Shown: piece after piece, positions 9,278 to 17,275 of the stretch
How the letters are laid out: every line of letters begins with the position of its first letter
How positions within the stretch are numbered: the stretch's first letter is position 1
Source: Stentor roeselii
Lineage: Eukaryota; Ciliophora; Heterotrichea; Heterotrichida; Stentoridae
Reading direction: 5' to 3'
Assembly (NCBI GenBank): GCA_006503475.1
Contig: RSEH01000005.1
Location: forward strand, 124,001-188,000
Length of the DNA: 64,000 nt
The notes under the pieces: generated by a model
Told to the model about the DNA's origin: nothing
The model's database searches: none
Seen by the model: the letters and a program-made list of their open reading frames with translations, nothing else
Position numbers and translations under genes: made by a program

Positions 9278-10174
9278 ATGAACAAAAAATTCACCCTTCC
9301 TCCAGACAAGTCCTTAGTCGATGCCCTAAAACTAGGTCCATCAGGAACATCTCCAAAAATGAGTCTTCAAATAATTTCAGAACTTCAAGACAAGTTAAGA
9401 GAAAGCGAGTTAAAACTCTCATCAATGTCAAAAAAAGTCTCTCGTTTAGAGCAAGAAAACAACGATTTACTAATTCTAGCAACAGAAAAAGACAAAGAAC
9501 TTCAAAAGCTATCAGAAGAACTTCTTCACACAAGAAGATCTTCAAAACTAAAAGAAACAAACGAGATGTTTTCAAGACCCTATCCAAAAACTCCATCAAA
9601 ATCCAGCAATTTGCACAAAATGCGAAATTTTTACCTCGAAAAATCAAATAAAATCGAAACCGAGGTAAAAACCTTCAAAGCAATTTTCGAAGAAGAAAAG
9701 AAACTCGTTGAAAACAAGCTAAAAATTTACTCAGAGCGAGAAATCGACTTCCTTAAAAAGATCAAAACCTTAGAAGACCTTGTCCAAGGTTTAGAAGTTC
9801 AGATCCAAGTCATGAAATCTCAGGAAATCTCTCAAAAATGGGAAAAACTCGAAGAGGAAAACAAAGACTTAAAGAAACAACTAGAAATAATCCGAAAAGC
9901 TCACAATTTACATGATCTTGCAATGCTTTCACCTGACATTCACCAGATTTCATATCAAGTGTCTCAACTTCTGGCGATTCTTCAAAGTTTAAGGTCAGGA
10001 AAAGATGTTTCTTTGAAGATTTTACTGTCAACTGATGAGACCAACCCTGTAAACTCTTCAAAACAATTGATTTTTGATGTGAATGAACTGAAAAAAAATC
10101 TTTCTTTAATCAAGCAAATTGTTTCTGATTATCATGCAGAACATCTCGGCTTTAGTCTTTGCATCACACAATAA
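9278..10174 (+). CDS. Coiled-coil protein, paralogue of the convergent neighbour
   Basis: This is a 298-aa protein, mostly heptad-rich (residues 30-95 and 125-210), with a serine-rich N-terminus. After the coil is a segment beginning MLSPDIHQIS that runs through LLAILQSL and ILLSTDET. The same order occurs in the protein at 10178-10777 (LSPTIQRILE, LALQGYL, FLSSAEKT). I read the two as diverged paralogues in tail-to-tail orientation with 3 bp between stops. Function is unknown; cytoskeletal or ciliary use is typical for such proteins but not shown. Confidence 0.7.
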   Translation: MNKKFTLPPDKSLVDALKLGPSGTSPKMSLQIISELQDKLRESELKLSSMSKKVSRLEQENNDLLILATEKDKELQKLSEELLHTRRSSKLKETNEMFSRPYPKTPSKSSNLHKMRNFYLEKSNKIETEVKTFKAIFEEEKKLVENKLKIYSEREIDFLKKIKTLEDLVQGLEVQIQVMKSQEISQKWEKLEEENKDLKKQLEIIRKAHNLHDLAMLSPDIHQISYQVSQLLAILQSLRSGKDVSLKILLSTDETNPVNSSKQLIFDVNELKKNLSLIKQIVSDYHAEHLGFSLCITQ

Positions 10175-10177
10175 GAA

Positions 10178-10777
10178 TTAAATTAATTCACATCCTTGGT
10201 CAGCTGTCTTCTCAGCAGTCAAGTCAAGTAAAGATTCAACTATTTTTTCTAGAAATTCTTTCGAACGGTTTAGATTTTCTTTGAAAAATTCTGGATTTTC
10301 AAGGGTTTTCTTGGTTTTTTCTGCGGAACTTAAAAATTTCTCGAGGTTTAACTCGCCTTCTGTGAGATAACCTTGCAATGCTAGGTAAAGTCTCTGAGAA
10401 AGTTCTAAAATTCTTTGAATTGTTGGACTTAAACTGGAAAATTTCTGGATTTTCTGCTTTAAAGATAAATTTTCTTCTTTTATTGAATCTTGCAGAGTTT
10501 CCACATCGTCGAACTCTTGCTTTAAAGAATCAATATCATATGTCAAGGTTTTATTTTGAAAGTTTTCAATGATTTCCATTAAATTCGACTTAGGCTGTGA
10601 AAGACTTGCCGATTTTTTATGAGTTTGACTTTCCAGTTGTTTTTTAAGCATTTCGTTTTCTTCTAAAAGTTTTTCATTATTTTTCTGCAGATTTTCAATC
10701 ATCTCTAAATACATCTCAACTTTTGACTGAAGACTCGAAATTCTAAAGTCATTTAAAGAGTTTTGTCGAGAGTTCAT
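10178..10777 (-). CDS. Coiled-coil protein, paralogue of the gene at 9278
   Basis: This is a 199-aa protein. A coiled coil at residues 15-55 (ENLQKNNEKLLEENEML) is followed by a charged linker and a C-terminal segment (LSPTIQRILELSQRLYLALQ, FLSSAEKTKK, ending with paired Leu heptads). That segment aligns by eye with the C-terminal domain of the convergent gene at 9278-10174. The start codon is 8 bp after the stop of the same-strand upstream gene. Function is unknown. Confidence 0.7.
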   Translation of the reverse strand: MNSRQNSLNDFRISSLQSKVEMYLEMIENLQKNNEKLLEENEMLKKQLESQTHKKSASLSQPKSNLMEIIENFQNKTLTYDIDSLKQEFDDVETLQDSIKEENLSLKQKIQKFSSLSPTIQRILELSQRLYLALQGYLTEGELNLEKFLSSAEKTKKTLENPEFFKENLNRSKEFLEKIVESLLDLTAEKTADQGCELI

Positions 10778-10785
10778 GATTATTA

Positions 10786-11544
10786 TTAATTAAACCCTGG
10801 GCATTTGTGTAAGTCCAGAATAGGTGAAACAGATATAAGATTTTTTAAATCTACTTCGAAATCCAATGTTTTCTTTGCAAGACGATTGATTCTTTTAGGC
10901 CAGTCCTTGAATCCTTCACTTTTTCTATTATGTTCTCGACACATAGCTAAAACTTTCTCCCTCCTCAGACCTTCAGGTCTTAAAACAAGATCAAGAAAGT
11001 TAAAATCTCTGTTAAATTCCCACCTTTCACTTGCACGGGTGGTAATTTTATCTTGACTCTTACATCTTGACTTCCTCATCTTTGTTAAAGAAGTGCAAGT
11101 CTCATTCATCAAAGCTTCTTTCTTCGGTGAGCGCTCGTTAAAGGCCTGGTTCACAAGAAGATGATAATTTTTTTTCTCTTGTTTAATTAAAAGCCTTCTT
11201 TTTAAACTTTTCGGACTTTGACCTGAACAAGTCTTTTTTTTTATTTTAAAGGTTTTTGATTCAGACATGTTGTGGAAAGAATTGATTATTTCGATCTTTT
11301 GTTGAACCTTTTCGCTTAGTCTTGATAAAGGCGTCAGTGAATGAGCTTTTAAGTCTTTTGCCTCTGTTCTTGATGAACCTGAATTTGACTGGTGAAGCAA
11401 TGGCTTTTCTAATTCGAACTGTTGGGGAGTGAACTTAGCCTTCTCGAGATGATGGGTTAACATGTATGCTTTTTTGTATGGACTGAAACGACGTTGGGCG
11501 ATGTGGTCACTTGGTAACTGTTTAGCGAGAAATTTAAAACTCAT
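10786..11544 (-). CDS. Hypothetical basic protein
   Basis: The protein has 252 aa, rich in Lys, Arg, Ser and Leu, without a recognised domain. It has no signal peptide, no membrane segment and only short helical stretches. The frame is open over 750 bp with a coding-like base pattern, and the start ATG is preceded by CTAAAA. Its stop is 8 bp from the next start, so it belongs to the compact minus-strand pair with the coiled-coil gene. Confidence 0.6.
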   Translation of the reverse strand: MSFKFLAKQLPSDHIAQRRFSPYKKAYMLTHHLEKAKFTPQQFELEKPLLHQSNSGSSRTEAKDLKAHSLTPLSRLSEKVQQKIEIINSFHNMSESKTFKIKKKTCSGQSPKSLKRRLLIKQEKKNYHLLVNQAFNERSPKKEALMNETCTSLTKMRKSRCKSQDKITTRASERWEFNRDFNFLDLVLRPEGLRREKVLAMCREHNRKSEGFKDWPKRINRLAKKTLDFEVDLKNLISVSPILDLHKCPGFN

Positions 11545-11948
11545 TTTTAGATTTATGGAATTTTGGAGAATTGGAGTTTTAGTATTATGGAATTGTGGAT
11601 TGATGTTGGGTGGAATGGGATGAGATTGATTTTTTTTATGAATTATGGATTGAGGGATGGGTATTTGGGATTTGATTAGCTTGGATGAATTAAGAGATTT
11701 AAACGAGAAATTACAAGTTTTACAAGAATTGGTAATGTTGTTTAAATCAAAGCAAGAGTAGATAAAAATTATAAAAAAATAATTTAAATGAATTTAATAT
11801 TTGTTATAACCTAAAAGAAAAGAACCTTTATTTAAAATATGTTAGATCTTAGATATTTATTCGAAAATATCACAAAAACTATCCATTCTTCTAAAAAATG
11901 ATTATCAAGATTAACTTCTACTAAAACTATCATAATCTCCCCTACCCA
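11545..11948. other. Intergenic, mostly non-coding
   Basis: These 404 bp lie upstream of the basic-protein gene and downstream of the thioredoxin-like gene stop. They are AT-rich. A 34-codon frame at 11657-11761 (+) looks faintly protein-like but has no support. No RNA gene is seen. Confidence 0.35.
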
Positions 11949-12383
11949 TTAATTATTTAAAGCTGAAACCCAATCAGAAACACACAAAGGTCCCTTATTC
12001 TTAACATCAGGGACACAGTCACTTTTCTTGATATCTCCCGAATGGTTGATTAAAAACAAAGCAGGAATCCCTTTAGCAGCAAATCTTTCCTTCAAGGCCA
12101 GTCTCCTCTCTTCATCATTGAAAGGGACAGCAAGCCAAGGCATTTTCGAGTAATACTCATTGAATTCTGCCTCTGAATTATCTCTACTAACGTAAACAAC
12201 TTCTAAATCCTTATCAAATGAATTCAGCGACTCATAAAGCATATCAAGAACTGGGGTAAAGTTCTGGCACGGTTTGCACCAACTAGCTGAAAAGTAAACC
12301 AAAACATATTTTGCCTCGTTTAAGACACCTGTGAGGACATTTCCTGATTTGCTGAGCAAACTCGCGCCAAATAACTCTTCCAT
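11949..12383 (-). CDS. Tryparedoxin / nucleoredoxin-like thioredoxin-fold protein
   Basis: The protein has 144 aa from the ATG at 12383 (MEELFGASLL), which matches where nucleoredoxin-type proteins begin; an in-frame ATG at 12428 would add 15 hydrophobic residues. The fold is clear: YVLVYFSASWCKPCQNFTPV holds the redox CxxC (WCKPC), followed by VVYVSRDNS, a WLAVPFNDEERR strand-helix and the cis-Pro loop GIPALFLIN. Tryparedoxin-family proteins reduce disulfides in the cytosol or nucleus. Middle Lys-Pro residues differ from the WCPPC of trypanosome enzymes. Confidence 0.88.
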   Translation of the reverse strand: MEELFGASLLSKSGNVLTGVLNEAKYVLVYFSASWCKPCQNFTPVLDMLYESLNSFDKDLEVVYVSRDNSEAEFNEYYSKMPWLAVPFNDEERRLALKERFAAKGIPALFLINHSGDIKKSDCVPDVKNKGPLCVSDWVSALNN

Positions 12384-12515
12384 TAATAAGAGAATTTCGA
12401 TATTCAAAATCAAAGCAAAATCAAACATTCAATAAAATTTCTTTTCACTTTCACTGAACAACATTTAAACAACTTTATTCTCAGAATATAAAATTATTTA
12501 AAATCCCTTATTTAA

Positions 12516-13247
12516 TCATTGAGTCTTCTGAATAGTGCTCTTCGTCCAAAACGTAGACCCAGCAAGAGCAACGACAAAAATAAGTAAAACAACAAACAAA
12601 ACTAAAAGACAAGTCCTTTGTTTCCCTCCTTGACTTTCCTTTTCCGCTTTGCTAAGTTCCATCAATGCAAGTTTACTCTGTAGTGCAGATTCCTCAATAT
12701 TTTTTTCAACTCCATCAACGAAATACCCTTGTTCACAGACCATTTCCCCGAGATCCTTAAGCATAGAATTGACAGTAACAATAGTTTGAGTGATTCTATT
12801 AATCTTCTCATCTCTTTCCTTGACGATATCATTATGCATCTCGACTTCAAACTCTAAACTTTGTTGTTGAGTGCTTAAAAATGCGTCTTCTTCTTTAAAA
12901 TCCTTTTCTTTTGAGTAGCTTTCTTCACATTTAATTAAAATCTTCGCAAATCGAGTCACTTCAGACAGTTCATGCTCGAGTTTTTTCTTCCAGTTCGTGT
13001 AAATCAACTTGGTACTTGGATTGTTCAGCTTGTTTAGGCTTTGCTGCATTTTTTTCGCTAGTTCGTTGCAGGATTTTAAATTTGCATGAGCTTCTGCACG
13101 CTTTTCAAGACTTTGGGTCTTTACGCTGGATAGGAAGGTTCGGATTGATGAGAGTTTCTGCTGGATTGATGAGATTATCACTGGAAACTGCTCAGCTGTT
13201 GGGAGTTCTGAAAGTTCTGAAGAGGTTAGACTTGATGAAAATGACAT
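12516..13247 (-). CDS. Syntaxin-like Qa-SNARE
   Basis: The protein has 243 aa. An N-terminal helical region like a syntaxin Habc bundle (IISSIQQKLSSIRTFL) is followed by a SNARE motif (about residues 145-205). The central zero-layer Gln is in MVCEQGYFVDGVEKN, the signature of Qa or syntaxin SNAREs. A single C-terminal transmembrane anchor (CLLVLFVVLLIFVVALAGS) ends the protein. Organisation resembles endosomal syntaxin-7/12. It would drive membrane fusion in the endosomal or vacuolar system; exact compartment cannot be told. Confidence 0.85.
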   Translation of the reverse strand: MSFSSSLTSSELSELPTAEQFPVIISSIQQKLSSIRTFLSSVKTQSLEKRAEAHANLKSCNELAKKMQQSLNKLNNPSTKLIYTNWKKKLEHELSEVTRFAKILIKCEESYSKEKDFKEEDAFLSTQQQSLEFEVEMHNDIVKERDEKINRITQTIVTVNSMLKDLGEMVCEQGYFVDGVEKNIEESALQSKLALMELSKAEKESQGGKQRTCLLVLFVVLLIFVVALAGSTFWTKSTIQKTQ

Positions 13248-13640
13248 AGCCGTTTAATTATGGAGTTTTTTATGATGTGGAATGGGCTTTAGGGGTTTGG
13301 AGGGCGTTGATGAATGAGGATTTTTGAGGGTTCAGTGTAAGGAGGATTTTTTTATTGTGAAAGGATAAGTAGCTTTCTTTATGTTATAAAAATTGATAGT
13401 TTGTTTAATAATCATTAGTTTATTGAAACATTGATAGTGATTTAGAATGATCGATTGTATTGGATTATTGTTCGTATGAAGAATTGATATTTCCTTAGCA
13501 TAATCATGGTTCATTGGAAAAATTGATAGTCACTAGAATATTCTAAACGTCATCAGGCTTTATTATTATAAAATATGTTCATTGGGTTAATTGATTGCTA
13601 TTAGAATATTCTAAACTTCATCAGGCTTTATTATTATAAA
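13248..13640. other. Divergent intergenic region with a 68-bp tandem duplication
   Basis: These 393 bp separate the syntaxin start from the start at 13641. The right end holds a direct duplication (13510-13577 and 13578-13645), described separately. Short ATTGATAGT strings near 13390 and 13430 may be older, degenerate copies. Promoters for both flanking genes must lie here. Confidence 0.5.
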
Positions 13641-13645
13641 ATGAT
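13510..13645. repeat. 68-bp direct tandem duplication at a gene start
   Basis: Two copies of a 68-bp unit, 13510-13577 and 13578-13645, differ at only a few positions. Each contains the perfect palindrome AGAATATTCT and the string CATCAGGCTTTATTATTATA. In the second copy the unit ends in the ATG of the gene at 13641; in the first copy the same place reads AAATATG. The duplication therefore doubles the presumed core promoter of that gene. Confidence 0.85.
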
Positions 13646-14105
13646 TAAAATATTCAGAAGATTTACTCAGTTCCAGAAAATCAATTTAGGGGAACAGTAT
13701 CTTCCCAAAACTGGTAGTAAGGATACTAAGGATCAGCTTACATTAGATGAAAGTGCTCAAGCGATGAAGGAGAAATTTGGCCAGGATTATGTAAGTCCTT
13801 TTGAAAAATATGATCTTCATCTTCCAAGAACTGAGGTATATGGAGGACCTAAGTCAATGGAAGAGCGATTACACCAAAAAAACGACTACAAAATCTTCCG
13901 AAATCTCTTCAAGTTCGTGCTGGTATTTTCCATCCTCTACACAGGCTTCATCTTGACTTCCATAAAAAAAAGTGCAAAACAATCAGAAGAAGACAAACGG
14001 CAATTTTTAATAAACGCAGCAAGCAAACAGCTGATCCTCGAAAAATTCGCCGACGAGTTCGAAAGACGAAAGAAAATTTCAGAAGAACTAAAAAAATCCT
14101 CTTAA
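13641..14105 (+). CDS. Putative mitochondrial single-TM protein
   Basis: The protein has 154 aa. The N-terminus (MIKIFRRFTQFQKINL) is basic and amphipathic like a mitochondrial presequence. One transmembrane helix lies at about residues 93-110 (LFKFVLVFSILYTGFILTS), followed by a charged helical tail (LEKFADEFERRKKISEELK). This resembles small accessory subunits of respiratory complexes or inner-membrane factors, but I recognise no family. Its stop codon (14103-14105) directly abuts the stop of the convergent K+ channel gene. Confidence 0.6.
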   Translation: MIKIFRRFTQFQKINLGEQYLPKTGSKDTKDQLTLDESAQAMKEKFGQDYVSPFEKYDLHLPRTEVYGGPKSMEERLHQKNDYKIFRNLFKFVLVFSILYTGFILTSIKKSAKQSEEDKRQFLINAASKQLILEKFADEFERRKKISEELKKSS

Positions 14106-16109
14106 TTATTTCTTCTCAAGTTTTTTAAGCCTAAGTTCTTCAGCCATTGACATAAGTCCGGAAAGAACAAGTCTAAGTTCATTGATATTTCCTTGCAACA
14201 AGTTTTCATTTTGTTCCTTATTCGAAGTGAACTACTTAAAAAATACCCAAGCATCTGAAAATTTTTTCTTTACAGGTTTGATCCTTTTAGGTTTTTCTTC
14301 CAAGTCCTCTGAATCCAATTCTCCCATTTTTGAGTTTTTGATGATTTCTTTTATCGCTTTTTTGTTTTTTCTATTTCTTTTCTCAGCGTGTTTTATGATG
14401 TGGGTGCCGATCCTCGGGTACTCTTTTAAAACGTACTCAAAACATTGACTGGACATTACTAAAAACTTGCAAAAGGTCTCTGCACGGACAGTGAATTTTC
14501 GAGCAGTTCTTTCAACTAGTTCGATTTCTCCGAAATAAGCGCCGGTCATGATGGTCTTGAAGATGATAGTGTTGCAGCCGATGACATAGTTGACCCTGCC
14601 TTCTACAACAAAGAAAATATTTTCAGAAAAATCGTTTTTTTCATAAATCATTTCATTTTTCTCAAATCGAACTAGTTCTAGTCTTGGAACAATGTCGCTT
14701 ACGAAGACTCGATCTTGAGACTGGAAAAGTTTCACTTTTGAAGCAACTCCTTCAAACATTTCAAAGGCGATTTTGTATTTTAAGTCCATGGGAAGCTCTT
14801 CTATAAAGGAAATTCTTTCTTTTTCACTGATTGTTTCGTATTCTTTTTCACTTCGGATAAAACTTTTCATTTCTTTCACGATTTTGTAAGGAACTTTGAA
14901 GTCTAAAGCGAATTTATCGATTTCATTCATTTTCGCGTTTACAAGAGAAGCTTTCACGTCGAGACTGGAGATGACTGAGCTTAAGGTCCCGACGAGGATA
15001 CTGTAAAAAGTCATGCCAAGCATCATCCAGAAGACGACTAAAACGATTTCAGCAACTGTCATCGCGTAGATGTCTCCGAAGCCTACTGTTGTTAGAACTG
15101 TCACTGCGAAGTATAAACATCTCATGTATATTATTGAGTTGCTTTCGTCTTGGAATTCAAATCTGGATACCCAAGTGTTATAATCGAAGTTGTTTATACG
15201 CGCCACGTAGTACCACATGCAGGCCATGAAATGGGTCATTGATAATACGAAAAAGAGCAAACCGGTTAGTCTCCCGATTCCTCCGTAACTACGCAGGTTT
15301 CTAGACAAGGCGACCATCATCCAATTAGACTTAAATCTTTTGATAACTTCAAATTTTTGAATAACTTTCAAAACCCTAGCAAGTCGAAAAAGTCTTAAAA
15401 GCCTGACAAGTATATTCATTCTTCCAACAGTGCTTTCACTAATCAAGTACAAAGGAAAGACTGAAAAAATATCAGCAAATAAAAATCCTTTCAAATAATT
15501 CATAAAAATTTCTCTTCTGTCACTGACTAACTTTCCGTTCTGGTCCTTGAAGGCTGTATTTAAATTAATCAAAATGTCTAAAAGAAAGCAAAGGTCGACA
15601 GCAACTTCTAAAGCAGTCCAAATCCCGATATCGTAAAAATCACTGAAAGCCATTACCCAGGGCATCACGAAGGCGACGTACATGAGTAAAAAAAATAGCA
15701 AAGTATTCCAGTACCGCGAAAAAGTTTCATTTGGATAAAAAATTCTTTTTCTATGAACTATGACTTCATTGGTTTCACTTAGGTTTTTCTTCTTGTTTTC
15801 CATTATTTCTGATAGGTTTTTACGGTAGTTACCGTATACGTCGAATAGATGGGAATTTGTACCGTATGTGTTTATGTCGTCTCGGATTTTGTTTAGTAAG
15901 TAAATGCTTCGGAGCTTCATAAATGCTCTTGACCATAATTCTTGAGCATGCCAGTTCTGCACCGGAATTTTCAACGCAAATTTTTTCTTCCTCTCAGTAA
16001 GAGTAGCACTTTCATCACTAGAAGAATCCGATTTCAAACTAGGAGGCCGTAAGTTAAAATCACGAAAATTCTCACGAGAGTTAACAATAATCGAAGGAAG
16101 AACACTCAT
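14106..16109 (-). CDS. Voltage-gated K+ channel with cyclic-nucleotide-binding-like domain (EAG/HCN/CNG superfamily)
   Basis: The protein has 662 aa once a 15-nt intron (14232-14246) is removed; the last 41 residues lie on the second exon. Six TM segments are visible. S4 carries repeated Arg (RLLRLFRLARVLKVIQKF), the pore helix leads to the K+ filter TTVGFGD, and a C-linker precedes a cNMP-binding-like fold (residues about 465-580) with GAYFGEIEL. The phosphate-binding Arg position reads ARKFTVRAE, which differs from the usual RxA/T, so ligand binding is uncertain. The tail ends in a short coiled coil (LMSMAEELRLKKLEKK). Ciliates use such channels to shape membrane potential and swimming behaviour. 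Confidence 0.9.
14232..14246 (-). other. 15-nt intron in the K+ channel gene
   Basis: On the minus strand it reads GTATTTTTTAAGTAG and contains an in-frame TAG. Removing it joins ..DAW to FTSNKEQNENLLQG and extends the protein to a stop adjoining the neighbouring gene. Confidence 0.8.
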
Positions 16110-16133
16110 ATTAAATATATCCTAATCCTTTCT

Positions 16134-16310
16134 CTATTCATCCTTTTTATCACGAGTAATTTCATAAGCAGTGAACTTGAGCGCATCCTCAGTATACTGT
16201 CTCTCAATCTCATCTTGATTCGAACTATTCTGAAGAAAAATCAAAGGAATAACTCCTAAACAAATAAAAATAACCGCAAGATAAACCCCTTGCCAAGCCG
16301 AGTCATCCAT
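16134..16310 (-). CDS. 58-aa single-pass membrane protein
   Basis: This short frame reads MDDSAWQGVYLAVIFICLG.., with one transmembrane helix (residues 9-26) and a charged C-terminal tail (DEIERQYTEDALKF). It fills most of the gap between the MYB gene (35 bp upstream) and the K+ channel gene (24 bp downstream), all on one strand. Its start context is GTGATTAATGG. No family is recognised. Its position and clean coding pattern argue for a real gene; without a homologue this stays moderate. Confidence 0.6.
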   Translation of the reverse strand: MDDSAWQGVYLAVIFICLGVIPLIFLQNSSNQDEIERQYTEDALKFTAYEITRDKKDE

Positions 16311-16345
16311 TAATCACTATAAACATCTATTAATTAAAATGAAGC

Positions 16346-17017
16346 TTACAAAAAACTAAAATCACAAGGCAGTATAAAGACCTCATCCGAGTATTCAATA
16401 TTCGGTTCTCCCATTTCAATGCTGAAACCAGTGATAACAAGGTCATCAAGAGGCCTTAGGTCATAGTCAGTCCCATCAGAAACCTCATCTTCACTTTCAC
16501 TTCGTTTAGAAGCTTTTTTGTTTTTAATCTTTTTATTGATTCCGTTTAGAATCGAATTCGAAAGAACCTCGTCTAACTCCTTGATCTGCTCTCGGGAGCC
16601 GTCGAAGCCGTTGATTTTTCGGTACTGTCTGCGAAGACTGGAGTAGAAATGGTTCTTTATTGCGTTGTCTGTTCTGCCTTTTATGTACTTTGAGATGTCT
16701 GCCCATTTGTTTCCCAATTCGATGTGCTTTTCAAATAAAATCTTTTCCTCTTCTAGCGCCCAAGGGTCTTTCAGGATTAAAGGATCGAGATGGTTGTGCC
16801 AACGTTCTCGGCATTGTTTACCGCTACGGCCTGGAAATTTCAGAGCTTTGTTCAACCTCTCGGCAATAACTGCCCATTGTTGGGTTCCGTTTTCTTTGAC
16901 TAGTTTCTTGATCGTTTCGTCCTCGGTTTCGGTCCATGGTCTTCGTTTACCTGGAATTTGAATTATGCTGATTTTCGTCTTTGGTGGACGACCTCGACTC
17001 TTGGTTCTTTTTACCAT
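16346..17017 (-). CDS. R2R3 MYB DNA-binding protein
   Basis: The protein has 223 aa. Two MYB repeats are clear: R2 from RRPWTETEDETIKKLV to QCRERWHNHLDP, R3 from WALEEEKILFEKHIELGNKW to GRTDNAIKNHFYSSLRR. The three spaced Trp of each repeat and the recognition-helix motifs (GKQCRERW, RTDNAIKNHF) are kept, so sequence-specific binding to a MYB site is expected. The N-terminus is basic with an SRGRPPKT AT-hook-like string. The acidic C-terminal part may be regulatory. The R2R3 layout is as in animal c-MYB cores and protist MYBs. Confidence 0.92.
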   Translation of the reverse strand: MVKRTKSRGRPPKTKISIIQIPGKRRPWTETEDETIKKLVKENGTQQWAVIAERLNKALKFPGRSGKQCRERWHNHLDPLILKDPWALEEEKILFEKHIELGNKWADISKYIKGRTDNAIKNHFYSSLRRQYRKINGFDGSREQIKELDEVLSNSILNGINKKIKNKKASKRSESEDEVSDGTDYDLRPLDDLVITGFSIEMGEPNIEYSDEVFILPCDFSFL

Positions 17018-17275
17018 ATGGTCGTTAAATTTAATTTAGAGCATTGAATATGAAAGAAATTCAATAGGGATCAATTTTTTGAGTTTAATACCCAAAGATA
17101 ATTTGTCTTTTCAGATTCCACAAATTTTACCTAAAATTATCATTCTCATAAAATTTCAAATTTACCCATTTTCTCAAAAGAAAAATCATAATTAAAAACT
17201 CAAAAAACTACTTCTAAACCAAATCAATGAAAAATAAATCATTAACTTTTCTCTCTTAATACTATTAAACAAAAT

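Noticed and set aside
11657-11761. 34-codon open frame (+) with helical character (WDLISLDELRDLNEKL)
   Set aside because: Too short, no homology, no start context typical of the window and no neighbouring frame to splice to.
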